From Fragum whitleyi (lineage: Eukaryota > Mollusca > Bivalvia > Cardiida > Cardiidae): a stretch of 64,000 nt of DNA. Made by a program: the position numbers and the translations under genes. Below are positions 37,926 to 50,905 of this stretch, in pieces (the stretch's first letter is position 1; each line of letters opens with the position of its first letter). Below the pieces are notes generated by a model. The model ran no database searches and was not told the DNA's origin. It worked only from the letters and a program-made list of their open reading frames with translations. The stretch spans positions 42,927,725 through 42,991,724 of the forward strand of contig OX411555.1 of the NCBI GenBank assembly GCA_948146395.1. Reading direction: 5' to 3'.

Positions 37926-38200
37926 GGTATTCCATGACCACCATTCAATATCCTCTCTGTATTCAACTAAGCATACTCAGCATCATAACACAAACACTCA
38001 CCCAGATCACTCAAAATCGCCCCGAAATCGTTAAGAACAATTCGAACTCACTCAAAACGATCTTCGTTTCTTTAGAATTGATGAAAATGTCCCACATCTT
38101 TTAGCCAGTGTTAATTCTTAATCGTCTCGTTTGATTGGTACATGTACATTATGACTTTAAATGGGAGAGTTCGTATATTTCTTAAATAAAGTAATAAATA

Positions 38201-38320
38201 GAGGATAATCGTTTGTTTCAGTGTAAGATCGATCTTTATTTCATTGAGTGAACAACAAAAGCTATATTTTCACGAGTGGCAGAGCCATGAGTGGAAATAT
38301 TTACTTTTTGTTGTTCACGA
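38201..38320 (+). mobile_element. B element copy 4, left part
   Basis: AGAGGATAATCGTTTGTTTC to TTTTTGTTGTTCACGAA, then the match to B stops. It resumes at about 40125, so the PHD retroposon interrupted this copy. Confidence 0.75.
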
Positions 38321-40124
38321 ATTTTTTATTTATTTTTTTTATTTATACAATATTTTGAGAGGGTAACACTTTTAGCTGTGCAGCCAGTCTACCAAGTGGC
38401 CCTCTACATTAATAAAACAAATATTTACAAACATAAAAACGTAAAAATACATACAAACACAGTTGTTATTTACGACAAGGGTACAATAAACTGTAAAAAT
38501 GACACAGAGGTCTATGATGATAAAATTAAATTATCGTTTTAAATAATGTTGTATAAAGAATTATATTGCTGGTAAGATGCTATGGTGAACAGTTTAAAGT
38601 TTTGGACGAAATAGTTCATAAAAATATGTCGGGAAATTAAGCAATTCCGGATAACTCAGTTAGCGTGAAAAATTGCCCATTTATGATTGGATATAGTTTC
38701 TCAAACCCCTTTTAAATTCATATTAGGCATGTTTTATGGTCAAAATTAGTTTTCATAGCTGTTGAAGCTTCATTAAGAGTATCTATAGTTTCACACAATT
38801 TCTTATCATTGCAATTGATTTGTTTGTTCAAAGAAGTAAGTTTATCATAGATGCCTTGGATACTCCTGCTAACTTCAACCGACAGCGTGTTTAGTGTTGA
38901 AATAATAGTTTTAGACGCTTCCTTAAGATTTTCTACGTCCGTTTTGATGTGATTCAAATTTTCTTGTACTCCACTAGGAAGTTTACGGCATTCTATACAC
39001 AGCCATATACCAATAGGCTCATCTTTGTCTAGACCAACACATTGGTCATGGTACCAGTTCATACAGAAAGAGCATCTTATCATGGAGTATACCTTTTTAG
39101 ATTTAGGTTTAATTGTGCAAAGCTCACAACATTTTGAACTCTGAATATCATTCTCATACTTGTCGATTGATTTATTTATCGGTAATGACGCTGTTTGCTT
39201 TTCTAACGTGATACTGTCATCAAGGGATTCACCATGGACACCACTATATGCATGATCGGTGTTATTATAATCATCGTCTTTGCCATTCAATTCACCAAGA
39301 CGTATGCTGGGTTCATCAATTTCATCGTCAATTGGTCGTAGTGGGGTCTCTACTAAATCTGTTGTATCCCAATGTAACTTAGTATTATCCAAGTCCTCTA
39401 CGGCAGATTCAGAAAGTTTAGAGCTATTTTTCTTTTAGTTTATCAATGAGGTTGATTTTAATTTCTTTGGTAATAATTTCTGCACAGCGTTATTTAGGGC
39501 ATTTGATGCATAGTGTGCCGTCTTGTTCAACTGTACTTTATCATAGTCTGGCAGTAACTCTATTAAATCAACTAGTATCAACTTTTGATAGTCAGCTTTC
39601 TTGAACGTTTTCAACTCTTTAGTGGACAGACAGGACACCATATCAAGGTATTTTTGTTTGACAGTTTCATCTGCTCTTAGCAATTCTGGATTTGTAGCCA
39701 TTATTATAATAGTCTCATCAGTCGTTTGTAGGTGTTATTCACATATAGTTCTGATCAAGCGACGCAACACTTGTTTGACTTATAATAGGGTATTGGTCGA
39801 GTTTGCTCCCTTTATCGGAATATAATCCGGCGTGACCCGTCTTCATAAGCCGTTATTCAGTTCATAGTTTATAGGAAATGGCCTCGGTGTATGTTAGTAT
39901 GGCCTATTTGAGAGTTTGTCCTTTGTTATTTTAAAGATTTATGTTTCTAAATATATGATTATTGACGTCAAACTCACAATTTTAGAAGCAGTATTCGATA
40001 GTCCATATATTTATCCACACTTTCACAAAGTTTCAGAAATTTTTGTACGTTTATTCACTTGATATTGTCCAAATTTAGTCCACTGATCTAACCACTCACT
40101 ACTCAACACCTTGTCAATTTCGTT
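38321..40124 (-). mobile_element. PHD-finger retroposon, CR1-ORF1-like
   Basis: On the minus strand: a 5' leader of about 420 nt (40124-39702), one ORF region (39701-38718), a 3' UTR and an A-rich TAAATAAAA-type tail at 38321-38345. A 3' A/TAAA tail and no terminal repeats mark retroposition. PHD fingers are known in ORF1 of CR1-like non-LTR retrotransposons. No reverse transcriptase is present, so this would be non-autonomous or an ORF1-only derivative. It lies inside a B copy, whose halves flank it. Confidence 0.65.
38718..39701 (-). pseudogene. PHD-finger protein ORF with one in-frame stop
   Basis: ATG at 39701 opens 88 codons to TAA at 39437-39435. The same frame then continues without another stop for 238 codons to 38718. 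The first part is helical and Lys/Leu-rich. The second has an acidic stretch, then a PHD finger: CELC, RCSFC, WYHDQC and IWLCIEC (Cys4-His-Cys3 order, with the Trp two residues before the last pair). A coiled-coil-like tail rich in Leu, Ile, Lys and Asp follows. The expected product is an ORF1-type nucleic-acid- or chromatin-binding protein. A single TAA (context AACTAAAAG) is either a recent nonsense change or a readthrough site. The rest of the frame is intact, which argues for young age. Confidence 0.7.
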
Positions 40125-40420
40125 ATGATGAAATATCAATCGACCTTACACGAAAAACAAACGATTAATCTATTTCTTTAATGCAAAAATGAGACAGAAT
40201 GTGACATTTTAGGACATATTTACGTAAAGCGCGTCATTTTGCGCGTGATTGATATGCAGCGTTCATTGTGACGTCACTTATTTCGCCCCGCATAGATGAC
40301 GTCAGATAGAATGAAATGCTCAAAAGCAGGATATAAGTTCTTGATAATTTCACTGCTTTTGCGGTGAGATTATCAAGCGATAATCTACCGTTATTTCTCG
40401 ATAAACCACCGAAAAGCATT
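40125..40420 (+). mobile_element. B element copy 4, right part
   Basis: ATGAAATATCAATCGACCTT through CGATAAACCACCGAAAAGCA. TGACGTCAC and TGACGTCAG are conserved at about 40269 and 40299. Pairs with 38201-38320. Confidence 0.75.
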
Positions 40421-40474
40421 AAATAAAAATCGCTAATTTCGTCGAATTGGTACGTACTGATCGATATTGTATTG

Positions 40475-40940
40475 CTTCCTATTAATTTCGGACGAGCCTA
40501 CTGGAAATATTCTACTCGTCTACTCGTTGACCGGATCATTTGTAAGTCTGCGACTTCTGAAGATCCACCTCTTCTCATTATATTTTCTGTTTGTTGTGGT
40601 TGGAATGTAGCATTGCGCCTCAAATTTACTGGGATGATGTCTCAAATATTGGTTGAGTTTATTCTTTAAAGAGTTTACACATTTACTATGTCAGTATCTA
40701 GGTTATTCCAGTTGTCAACGACCCTCAGACTAAAGCTGTTTTTCTTAATTTTGTTTTTGATGATTGTTTTTTAAGTTTGTAATTGTGTCTTCTTGTTCGA
40801 TCAAAGTTTGCCATTGGTGGCAGGTATGGTTTTGATGGTATGTCTTATTCATTATCTTATATACTTGTAGCATGTCTGCTTGTTGTCGCCTATATTCAAG
40901 TGTCAAGCCTACTTTCGTACAGCATCGTGACATTGCCGCG
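40475..40940 (-). pseudogene. CR1-like LINE ORF2 C-terminal fragment
   Basis: Minus-strand translation gives LTLEYRRQQADMLQVYKIMN, then after a frameshift near 40800 TRRHNYKLKKQ and NSFSLRVVDNWNNL. This is the conserved region after the reverse-transcriptase domain of CR1/L2-type LINEs. Stops follow at about 40680. It is a 5'-truncated, decayed copy. Confidence 0.7.
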
Positions 40941-40944
40941 TTCA

Positions 40945-41240
40945 AGAAGAGTCTCGATTCTTTTTACCTGTTACCTGTGGATCGAGACCTTCATAGGCTT
41001 GAGCCTCTATGGTCCTTTTCTTCATTTTCATTTCTTGTACCCGCTTCCGGCCAAAAGCATTCGGGTGCAAACTTGACTGGTTTATTTTTCCAAAAAATAT
41101 TCAAAGCATTTTTAAAACTATTTACACTGCTGCTATTTACAATGTAATTAGGCAAACTGTTCATAGCACTGATCACTCTTTGTGTGAAGTTTGATTTTCT
41201 TATATTTGTTCTGCAAGACTTTTTTTAGATTTTGAGTGTA
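40945..41240 (-). pseudogene. second CR1-like LINE tail fragment
   Basis: RVISAMNSLPNYIVNSSSVN and SFKNALNIFWKNKPVKF are the last part of a LINE ORF2, ending at stops near 40990. It lies upstream of a segment that should precede it in one LINE, so the two are separate insertions, same strand. The satellite begins right after it. Confidence 0.65.
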
Positions 41241-44136
41241 GGCCGTTTTTGCCAATTTGAGTCGCATAAAGCAATGGCTTATGCCGTGCGATCTGACCTG
41301 GGCTTGCGCCAGAGACAAGGAGACCACCTGGACCTAAGGGGATAAGGATTTGGGGTCCATCTGACAAGTTCAAGGGGGTCAAAGCGGCGATTGAACACGG
41401 CACAAAAGTAAGCAAATTGGTCACGGCGAGCGCACGCCAATTGGCTGAGCCATCCGACCTGGGCTCGCGAATGTGCCCAGGGGACCCGCCCACCTTGCCA
41501 CATTCAGAGGTTCCAATCTCTCGGTCAAGGTCAAGTGGTCCAAAAACACCATTGAAAATGCCTACTTTTGGTTTTTTCACCAACTTGGCACCTGTGCAGC
41601 AACTGCTAAGGCTGAGCAATCAGACCCAGACTTGCGCCAGTGCCAAGATGAATCCCCGGACTTGAGGCCATATGAGTTTCGGGTTCACGGGTCAAGCAAA
41701 AGGGGTAGAAAACTGCTTCCCAAGTTGCCAATTGTGAAGGCCTTTTGGGTGTGTTTTGGTTTTTCAAGAGGGAACCGCATGCCTTTAGGCTGTGCGATCT
41801 GACCTGGGCTCGCCTCAGTGACCAAAGGTCCAACTGGACCTGCAACACGCAGAGTTTCGGGCCGATCGGTCAAGCTCAAGGTTGACCCTTTTTGTCGTTT
41901 TTGCCAATTTGAGTCGCATAGAGTAATGGCTTCTGCTGTGCAATTTGACCTGGGCTTGCACCAGAGACCAGGGGACCACCTAGAAGTAAGGCGATAAGGA
42001 TTTGGGTCCATCTGCCAAGGTCAAGGGGGTCAAAGCGGCGATTGAACACGGCACAAAAGTAAGCAAATTGGTCATGGCGAGCACACACCCTTCGGCTGAG
42101 CCATCCGACATGGGCTCTCGAATGTGCCCAGGGGACCCACCCACCTTGCCACGTTCAGAGGTTCCTTTTCTCTCGGTCAAGGTCAAGTGGTCCAAAAACA
42201 CCATTGAAAATGCCTACTTTGGGTTTTTTTCACCAACTTGGCACCCCTGCAGCAACGGCTAAGGCTGAGCAATCTGATCCTGGCTTCACCAGTGCCAAGA
42301 TGAATCCCCGGACTTGAGGCCCTATGAGTTTTGGGTTCACTGGTCAAGCCAAAAGAGTAGAAAACTGCTTCCCAAGTTGCCAATAGTGAAGGCATTTTGG
42401 GTGTGTTTTGTATTTTCAAGAGGGAACCGCATGCCTTTAGGCCGTGCGATCTGACCTGGGCTCACGGCAGTGACCAAGGGTCCAATTGGACCTGCAACAC
42501 GCAGAGTTTCGGGCCGATCGGTCAAGCTCAAGGTTGACCCTTTTTGTAGTTTTTGCCAATTTGAGTCGCATAGAGCAATGGTTTCTGCCGTGCGATCTGA
42601 CCTGGGCTTGCGCCAGAGACCGGGGACCACCTGGACCTAATGTGATAAGGATTTGGGGTCCATCTGCCAAGGTCAAGGGGGTTAAAGCGGCGATTGAACA
42701 CGGCACAAAAGTAAGCAAATTGGTCACGGCGAGCGCACGCCCATCGGCTGAGCCATCCCACCTGGGCTCGCACATGTGCCCAGGGAACCCGCCTACCTTG
42801 CCACGTTCAGAGGTTCCAATTTTTCGGTCAAGGTCAAGTGGTCCAAAAACACCATTGAAAATTCCTACTTTTGGTTTTTTTCACCAACTTGGCACCGGTG
42901 CAGAAACGGCTAAGGCTGAGCAATCTGATCTGGGCTCGCGCCAGTGCCAAAATGAATCCCCGGACTTGAGGCCATATGAGTTTCGGGTTCACGGGTCAAG
43001 CCAAAGGAGTAAAAAACTGCTTCCCAAGTTGCCAATAGTGAAGGCCTTTTGGGTGTGTTTTGGTTTTTCAAGAGGGAACCGCATGCCTTTAGGCCTACGA
43101 TCTGACCTGGGCTCGAGGCAGTGACAAAGGGTCCAACTGGACCTGCACCACACAGAGTTTCGGGCCGATCGGTCAAGCTCAAGGTTGACCCTTTTTGTCA
43201 TTTTTGCCAATTTGAGTCGCATAGAGCAATGGCTTCTGCTGTGTGATCTGACCTGGGCTTGCGCCAGAGACCGGGGACCACCTGGACCTAAGGCGATAAG
43301 GATTTGGGATCCATCTTCCAAGGTCAAGGGGGTCAAAGCGGCGATTAACTACGGCACAAAAGTAAGCAAATTGGTCGGGCGAGCACACACCCTTCGGCTG
43401 AGCCATCCGACATGGGCTCTCGAATGTGCCCAGGGGACCCACCCACCTTGCCACGTTCAGAGGTTTCTTTTCTCTCGGTCAAGGTCAAGTGGTCCAAAAA
43501 CACCATTGAAAATGCCTACTTTGGGTTTTTTTCACCAACTTGGCACCCCTGCAGCAACGGCTAAGGCTGAGCAATCTGATCCTGGCTTCACCAGTGCCAA
43601 GATGAATCCCCGGACTTGAGGCCCTATGAGTTTTGGGTTCACTGGTCAAGCCAAAAGAGTAGAAAACTGCTTCCCAAGTTGCCAATAGTGAAGGCATTTT
43701 GGGTGTGTTTTGTATTTTCAAGAGGGAACCGCATGCCTTTAGGCCGTGCGATCTGACCTGGGCTCGCGGCAGTGACCAAGGGTCCAACTGGACCTGCAAC
43801 ACGCAGAGTTTCAGGCCGAACAGTCAAGCTCAAGGTTGACCCTTTTTGCCGTTTTTGCCAATTTGAGTCACACAGAGCAATGGCTTCTGCCGTGCGATCT
43901 GACCTTGGCTTGCGCCAGAGACCAGGGGACCAACTGGACCTAAGGCGATAAGGATTTAGGGTCCATCTGCCAAGGTCAAGGGGGTCAAAACTGCGACTGA
44001 ACACGGCACAAAGTAAGGAAATTGGTCACGGCGAGCGCACACCCATCGGCTGAGCCATCAAACCTGGGCTCGCGAATGTGCCCAGGGGACTCGCCCACCT
44101 TGCCACTTTCAGAGGTTCCCTTCTCTCGGTCAAGGT

Positions 44137-44290
44137 CTCTGCAACACGCAGAGTTTCGGGCCGATCGGTCAAGCTCAAGGTTGACCCTTTTTGTCGTTTT
44201 TGCCAATATGAGTCGCATAGAGCAATGGCTTCTGCCGTGTGATCTGACCTGGGCTCGCGGCAGTGACAAAGGGTCCAACTGGACCTGCAA
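44137..44290 (+). repeat. single-subunit insertion in the satellite
   Basis: After CTCGGTCAAGGTC the sequence jumps to TCTGCAACACGCAGAGTTTC and one extra subunit of about 150 bp precedes the normal register. This explains the 1,143-bp spacing, i.e. one unit plus about three subunits. Confidence 0.65.
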
Positions 44291-45199
44291 CACACAGAGT
44301 TTCGGGCCGATTGGTCAAGCTCAAGGTTGACCCTTTTTGTCATTTTTGCCAATTTGAGTCGCATAGAGCAATGGCTTCTGCCGTGTGATCTGACCTGGGC
44401 TTGCGCCAGAGACCAGGGGACCACCTGGACCAAAAGCGATAAGGATTTGGGGTCCATCTGCCAAGTTCAAGGAGGTCAAAGCGGCGATTGAACACGGCAC
44501 AAAAGTAAGCAAATTGGTCACGGTGAGCGCACGCCCATCGGCTGAGCCATCAAACCTGGGCTCGCGAATGTGCCCAGGGGACCCGCCCACCCTGCCACGT
44601 TCAGAGGTTCCAATCCCTTGGTCAAGGTCAAGTGGTCCAAAAACACCATTGAAAATGCCTACTTTTGGGTTTTTTCACCACTTTGGCACCCATGCAGCAA
44701 CGGTTAAGGCTGAGCGATCTGACCCGGGCTCACGCCAGTGCCAAGATGATTCTCAAGACTTGAGGCCCTATGAGTTTTGGCTCATGGGTCAAGCCAAAGG
44801 GGTAGAAAACTGCTTCCCAAGTTGCCAATAGTGAAGGCCTTTTGGGTGTGTTTATGTTTTTCAAGAGGGAACTGCATGCCTTTAGGCCGTGCGATCTGAC
44901 CTAGGCTCGCGGCAGTGACCAAGGGTCCAACTGCACCTGCAACATGCAGAGTTTCGGGCTGATCGGTCAAGCTCAAGGTTGACCCTTTATGCCGTTTTTG
45001 CCAATTTGAGTCGCATAGAGCAATGGCTTCTGCCGTGCTATCTGACCTGGGCTTGTGCCAGAGACCAGGGGACCACCTGGAACAAAGGCAATAAGGATTT
45101 GGGGTCCATCTGCCAAGGTCAAGGAGGTCAAAGCCGCGATTGAACCCGGCACTAAAGTAAGCAAATTGGTCACGGCGAGCGCACGCCCATAGGCTGAGC

Positions 45200-47800
45200 C
45201 ATCTGACCTTGGCTTGCGAATGTGCCAAGGGGACCAGCCCACCTTGCCATGTTCAGAGGTTCCAATCTCTCGGTCAAGGTCAAAGGGTCAAAAAACTCCA
45301 TTGAAAATGCCTACTTTTGGTTTTTTTCACCAACTTGGTACCCATGCAGCAACAGCTAAGGCTGAGCGACCTGACCCGGGCTCGTGCCAGTGCCAAGATG
45401 AATCCCCGGACTTGAGGCCCTATGAATTTTGGGTTCACGGGTCAAGCCAAAGGGGTAGAAAACTGCTTCCCAAGTTGCCAATAGTGAAGGCCTTTTGGGT
45501 GTGTTTTGGTTTTTCAAGAGGGAAGCGCATGCTTTAAGGCCGTGCGAACTGACCTATGCTCGTGGCAGTGACCAAGGATCCAACTGGACCTGCAACACCC
45601 AGAGTTTTGGGCCAATTGGTCAAGCTCAAGGTTGACCCTTTTTGCCATTTTTGCCAATTTGAGTTGAATAGAGAAATGGCTTCTGCCGTGCGATCTGGCC
45701 TGGGCTTGCGCCAGAGACCAGGGGACCACCTGGACCTAAGGCGATAAGGATTTGGGGTCCATCTGCCAAGGTCAAGTGGGTTCAAGCGGCGATTGAACAC
45801 GGCATAAAAGTAAGCAAATTGGTCACGGCCGGCGCAGGCCCATCGGCTGAGAAATCCAACATGGGCTCGCGAATGTGCCCAGGGGACCCGCCCACCTTGC
45901 CACGTTCAGTGGTTCCAATCTCTCAATCAAGGTAAAGTCGTGCAAAAACACCATTGAAAATGCCTACTTTTGGTTTTTTCACCAACTTGGCACCCATGCA
46001 GCAACGGCTAAGGCTGAGCGATCTGACCTGGGCAAGCGCTAGTGCCAAGATGAATCCCCGGACTTGAGGCCCTATGAAGTCAGGTTCACGGGTCAAGCCA
46101 ATGGGGTAGAAAATTGCTTCCCAAGTTGCCAATAGTGAAGGCCTTTTGGGTGTGTTTTGTTTTTTAAAGAGGGAACTACATGCCTTTAGGCCGTGCAATC
46201 TGACCTGGGCTCGCGGCAGTGACCAAGGGTTGAACTGGACCTGCAACACGCAGAGTTTCGGGTCGATTGGTCAAGCTCAAGGTTAACCCTTTTTGCCGTT
46301 TTTGCCAATTTGAGTCACATAGAGCAATGGTTACTGCCGTGCGATCTAACCTGGACTTGTGCCAGAGACCAGGGGACCACCTGGACCTAAGGCGATAAGG
46401 ATTTAGGGTCCATCTGCCAAGGTCAAGGAGGTCAAAGCCGCGATTGAACCCGGCACAAAAGTAAGCAAATTGGTCACGGCGAGCGCACGCCCATAGGCTG
46501 AGCCATCTGACCTTGGCTTGCGAATGTGCCAAGGGGACCAGCCCACCTTGCCATGTTCAGAGGTTCCAATCTCTCGGTCAAGGTCAAAGGGTCCAAAAAC
46601 TCCATTGAAAATGCCTACTTTTGGTTTTTTTCACCAACTTGGTATCCATGCAGCAACAGCTAAGGCTGAGCGACCTGACCCGGGCTCGTGCCAGTGCCAA
46701 GATGAATCCCCGGACTTGAGGCCCTATGAATTTTGGGTTCACGGGTCAAGCCAAAGGGGTAGAAAACTGCTTCCCAAGTTGCCAATAGTGAAGGCCTTTT
46801 GGGTGTGTTTTGGTTTTTCAAGAGGGAAGCGCATGCTTTTAGGCCGTGCGATCTGACCTATGCTCGTGGCAGTGACCAAGGGTCCAACTGGACCTGCAAC
46901 ACCCAGAGTTTCGGGCCAATTGGTCAAGCTCAAGGTTGACCCTTTTTGCCATTTTTGCCAATTTGAGTTGAATAGAGAAATGGCTTCTGCCGTGCGATCT
47001 GGCCTGGGCTTGCGCCAGAGACCAGGGGACCACCTGGACCTAAGGCGATAAGGATTTGGGGTCCATCTGCCAAGGTCAAGTGGGTTCAAGCGGCGATTGA
47101 ACACGGCATAAAAGTAAGCAAATTGGTCACGGCCGGCGCAGGCCCATCGGCTGAGCAATCCAACATGGGCTCGCGAATGTGCCCAGGGGACCCGCCCACC
47201 TTGCCACGTTCAGTGGTTCCAATCTCTCAATCAAGGTAAAGTCGTCCAAAAACACCATTGAAAATGCCTACTTTTGGTTTTTTCACCAACTTGGCACCCA
47301 TGCAGCAACGGCTAAGGCTGAGCGATCTGACCTGGGCTAGCGCCAGTGCCAAGATGAATCCCCGGACTTGAGGCCCTATGAAGTCAGGTTCACGGGTCAA
47401 GCCAATCGGATAGAAAATTGCTTCCCAAGTTGCCAATAGTGAAGGCCTTTTGGGTGTGTTTTGTTTTTTAAAGAGGGAACCGCATGCCTTTAGGCCGTGC
47501 AATCTGACCTGGGCTCGCGGCAGTGACCAAGGGTTGAACTGGACCTGCAACACGCAGAGTTTCGGGTCGATTGGTCAAGCTCAAGGTTAACCCTTTTTGC
47601 CGTTTTTGCCAATTTGAGTCACATAGAGCAATAGTTACTGCCGTGCGATCTAACCTGGACTTGTGCCAGAGACCAGGGGACCACCTGGACCTAAGGCGAT
47701 AAGGATTTCGGGTCCATCTGCCAAGGTCAAGGGGGTTAAAGCGACGATTGAATAAGGCACAAAAGTAAGCAAATTAGTCACGGCGAGCGCACGCCCATCG
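45200..47800 (+). repeat. higher-order dimer pair in the satellite
   Basis: Two blocks of 1,304 bp are nearly identical: GGAAGCGCATGCTTT recurs at about 45521 and 46825, GTCGTGCAAAAAC/GTCGTCCAAAAAC at 45937 and 47241. Neighbouring 652-bp units differ more than units two apart. A similar 1,302-bp relation joins 42386 and 43688 (both with AAGGCATTTTGGGTG). Confidence 0.75.
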
Positions 47801-50686
47801 GCTGAGCCATCTGACCTGGGCTCTCGAATGTGCCCAGGGGACCCGCCCACCTTGCCTAATTCAAAGGTTCCAATCTCTTGGTCAAGGTCAAGTCGTCCAA
47901 AAACACCATTGAAAATGTCTACTTTTTGGTTTCTTCACCAACTTGGCACCTGTGCAGCAACTGCTAAGGCTGATGGATCTGACCCTGGCTCACGTTAGTG
48001 CCAAGATGAATCCCCAGACTTGAGACCCTATGAGTTTCAGGTTCACAGGTCAAGCCAAAAGGGTCGAAAACTTCTTCCCAAGTTGCCAATAGTGAAGGCC
48101 TTTTGGGTGTGTTTTGGTTTTTCAAGAGGGAACCGCATGCCTTTAGGCCATGCGATCTGACCTGTGCTCGCGGCAGTGACCAAGGGTCCAACTGGACCTG
48201 CAACACCCAGAGTTTCGGGCCGATCGGTCAAGCTCAATGTTGACCCTTTTTGCCAATTCGAGTCGCATAGAGCAATGGCTTCTGCCGTGCGATCTGACCT
48301 GGACTTTAAGAGATTAGGGGACGACCTGGACCTGTGGCGATAAGGATTTTGGGTCCATCTGCCAAGGTCAAGGGGGTCAAAACGGCGATTGAACACAGCA
48401 CAAAAGTAAGCAAATTGGTCACGGCGAGTGCACGCCCATCGGCTGGGCCGTCCGACCTGGGCTCGCGAATGTGCCCAGGGGACCCACCCACCTTGCCACG
48501 TTCAGTGGTTCCAATCTCTCAATCAAGTTCAAGTGGTCCAAAAACACCATTGATATTGCCTACTTTTGGGGTTTTTCACCAACTTGGCACCCGTGCAGCA
48601 ACGGCTAAAGCTGAGCGATCTGACCCGGGCTCACGCCAGTGCCAACATGAATCCCCAGACTTGAGGCCCTATGAGTTTCAGGTTCACAGGTAAAACCAAA
48701 GGAGTAGAAAACTGCTTCCCAAGTTGCCAATAGTGAAGGCCTTTCGGGTGTGTTTTTGTTTTTCAAGAGGGAACCGCATGCCTTTAGGCCATGCGATCTG
48801 ACCTGGGCTCGCGGCAGTGACCAAGGTTCCAACTGGACCTGCAACATGCATAGTTTCGGGCTGATCGGTCAAGCTCAAGGATGACCCTTTTTGCAGTTTT
48901 TGCTAGTTTGAGTCGCAAAGAGCAAAGGCTTCTGCCGTGCAATCTGACCTGGGCTTGCATCATAGACCAGAGGACCACCTGGACCTAAGGCGATAAGGAT
49001 TTGAGGCCCATCTGCCAAGGTCAAGGGGGTCAAAACTGCGACTGAACACGGCACAAAAGTAAGCAAATTGGGCATGGCGAGCGCATGCCCATCAGCTGAG
49101 CCATCTGACCTGGACTCGCGAATGTGCCAAGGGGACCTGCTCACCTTGCCACGTTAGAGGGTCCAATCTCTCGGTCAAGGTCAAGTGTTCCAAAAACACC
49201 ATTGAAAATTCCTACTATTGGGTTTTTTCAGCAACTTGGCACCCGTGCAGCAAGGGCTCAGGCTGAGCGATCTGACTCGGGCTCGCGCCAGTGCCAAGAT
49301 GAATCCCTGGACTTAAGGCCCTATGAGTTTCGGGTTCACAGGTCAAGCCAAAGGGGTAGAAAACTGCTTCCCAAGTTGCCAAAAGAGAAGGCCTTTTGGG
49401 TGTGTTTTGGTTTTTCAAGAGGGAACCACATGCCTCTAGGCCTTGCGATCTGTCCTTGGCTCGCGGCAGTGACTAAGGGTCCAACTGAAACTCCAACATG
49501 CAGAGTTTTGGGCCGATCGGTCAAGCTCAAGGTTGACCCTTTTTGCCGTTTTTGCCAATTTGAGTCGCATAGAGCAATGGCTTCTGCCCAGCAATCTAAC
49601 CTTGGCTTGCGCCAGAGACCAGGGGACCACCTGGACCTAAGGCGATAAGGATTTCGGGTTCATCTGCCAAGGTCAAGGGGGTCAAAGCGGCGATTGAATA
49701 CAGCACAAAAGTAAGCAAATTGGTCATGGCGAGCAAACACCCATTGGCTGAGCCATCTGACCTGGGCTTGCGAATGTGCCCAGGGGATCTGCCCACCTTG
49801 CCACGTTCAGAGGTTCCAATCTCTCGGTCAAGGTCAAGTGGTCCAAAAACACCATTGAAAATGTCTACTTCTGGCTTTTTTCAACAACTTGGCACCTGTG
49901 CAGCACCAGCTAAGGCTGAGCGATCTGACCCGGGTTTGCGCAAGTGCCAAGATGAATCCCTGGACTTGAGGCCCTATGAGTTTTGGGTTCACAGGTCAAG
50001 CCAAGGGGGTAGAAAACTGTGACTGAGGTTGCCAGTAGTGAAGGCCTTTTGTAGGTGTCTTGGTTTTTCAAGAGGGAACCGCATGCCTTTAGGCCGTGCG
50101 ATCTGACCTGGGCTCACGGCAGTGACCAAGGGTCCAATTGGACCTGCAACACGCAGAGTTGCGGGCCGATCGGTCAAGATCAAGGTTGACCCTTTTTGCC
50201 GTTTTTGCCAATTTGAGTCGCATAGAGGAATGGCTTCTGCCGTGCGATCTGACCTGGGCTTTCAGAGACAAGGGGACCACCTGGACCTATGGCGATAAGG
50301 ATTTTGGGTCCATCTTCCAAGGTCAAGGGGGTCAAAGCGGCGATTGAACACGGCACAAAAGAAAGCAAATTGGTCACAGCGAGCACATGCCCATCGGCTG
50401 AGACATCCGACTTGGGCTCGCGAATGTGCCCAGGGGACCCGCCTACCTTGCAAGTTCAGAGGTTCAAATCTCTCAGTCAAGGTCAAGTGGTCCAAAAACA
50501 CCATTGAAAATGCCTACTTTTGGTTTTTTTCACTTTTTTAGAACCCGTGCAGCAACGGCTAAGGCTGAGCGATCTGCCCTGGGCTCACACCAGTGCCAAC
50601 GTGAATCCCTAGACCTTAGGCCCTAAGAGTTTCAGGTTCACAGGTAAAACCTAAGGGGTAGAAAACTGCTTCCCAAGTTGCCAAGA

Positions 50687-50905
50687 GTGAAGGCCTTTTG
50701 GGTGTGTTTTGGTTTTTCAAGAGGGAACCGTATGCCGTTCCCTCTCGAAAAACCAGTTTTCTACCCCTTTGGTCCAACTGGACCTGCAACAGGCAGAGTG
50801 AAGGCCTTTTGGGTGTGTTTTGGTTTTTCAAGAGGGAACCGTATGCCGTTCCCTCTTGAAAAACCAGTTTTCCACCCCTTTGGTCCAACTGGACCTGCAA
50901 CAGGC
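50687..50905 (+). repeat. 99-bp direct duplication with fold-back hairpins
   Basis: GTGAAGGCCTTTTGGGTGTG recurs at 50687 and 50786. In each copy GGTTTTTCAAGAGGGAAC is followed by CGTATGCC and the inverse GTTCCCTCTCGAAAAACC, so a satellite segment has folded onto itself and been duplicated. Confidence 0.8.

Noticed and set aside
40783..41194. Plus-strand ORFs of 61-97 codons
   Set aside because: Antisense to the CR1-like LINE tails, which give recognisable protein on the minus strand.
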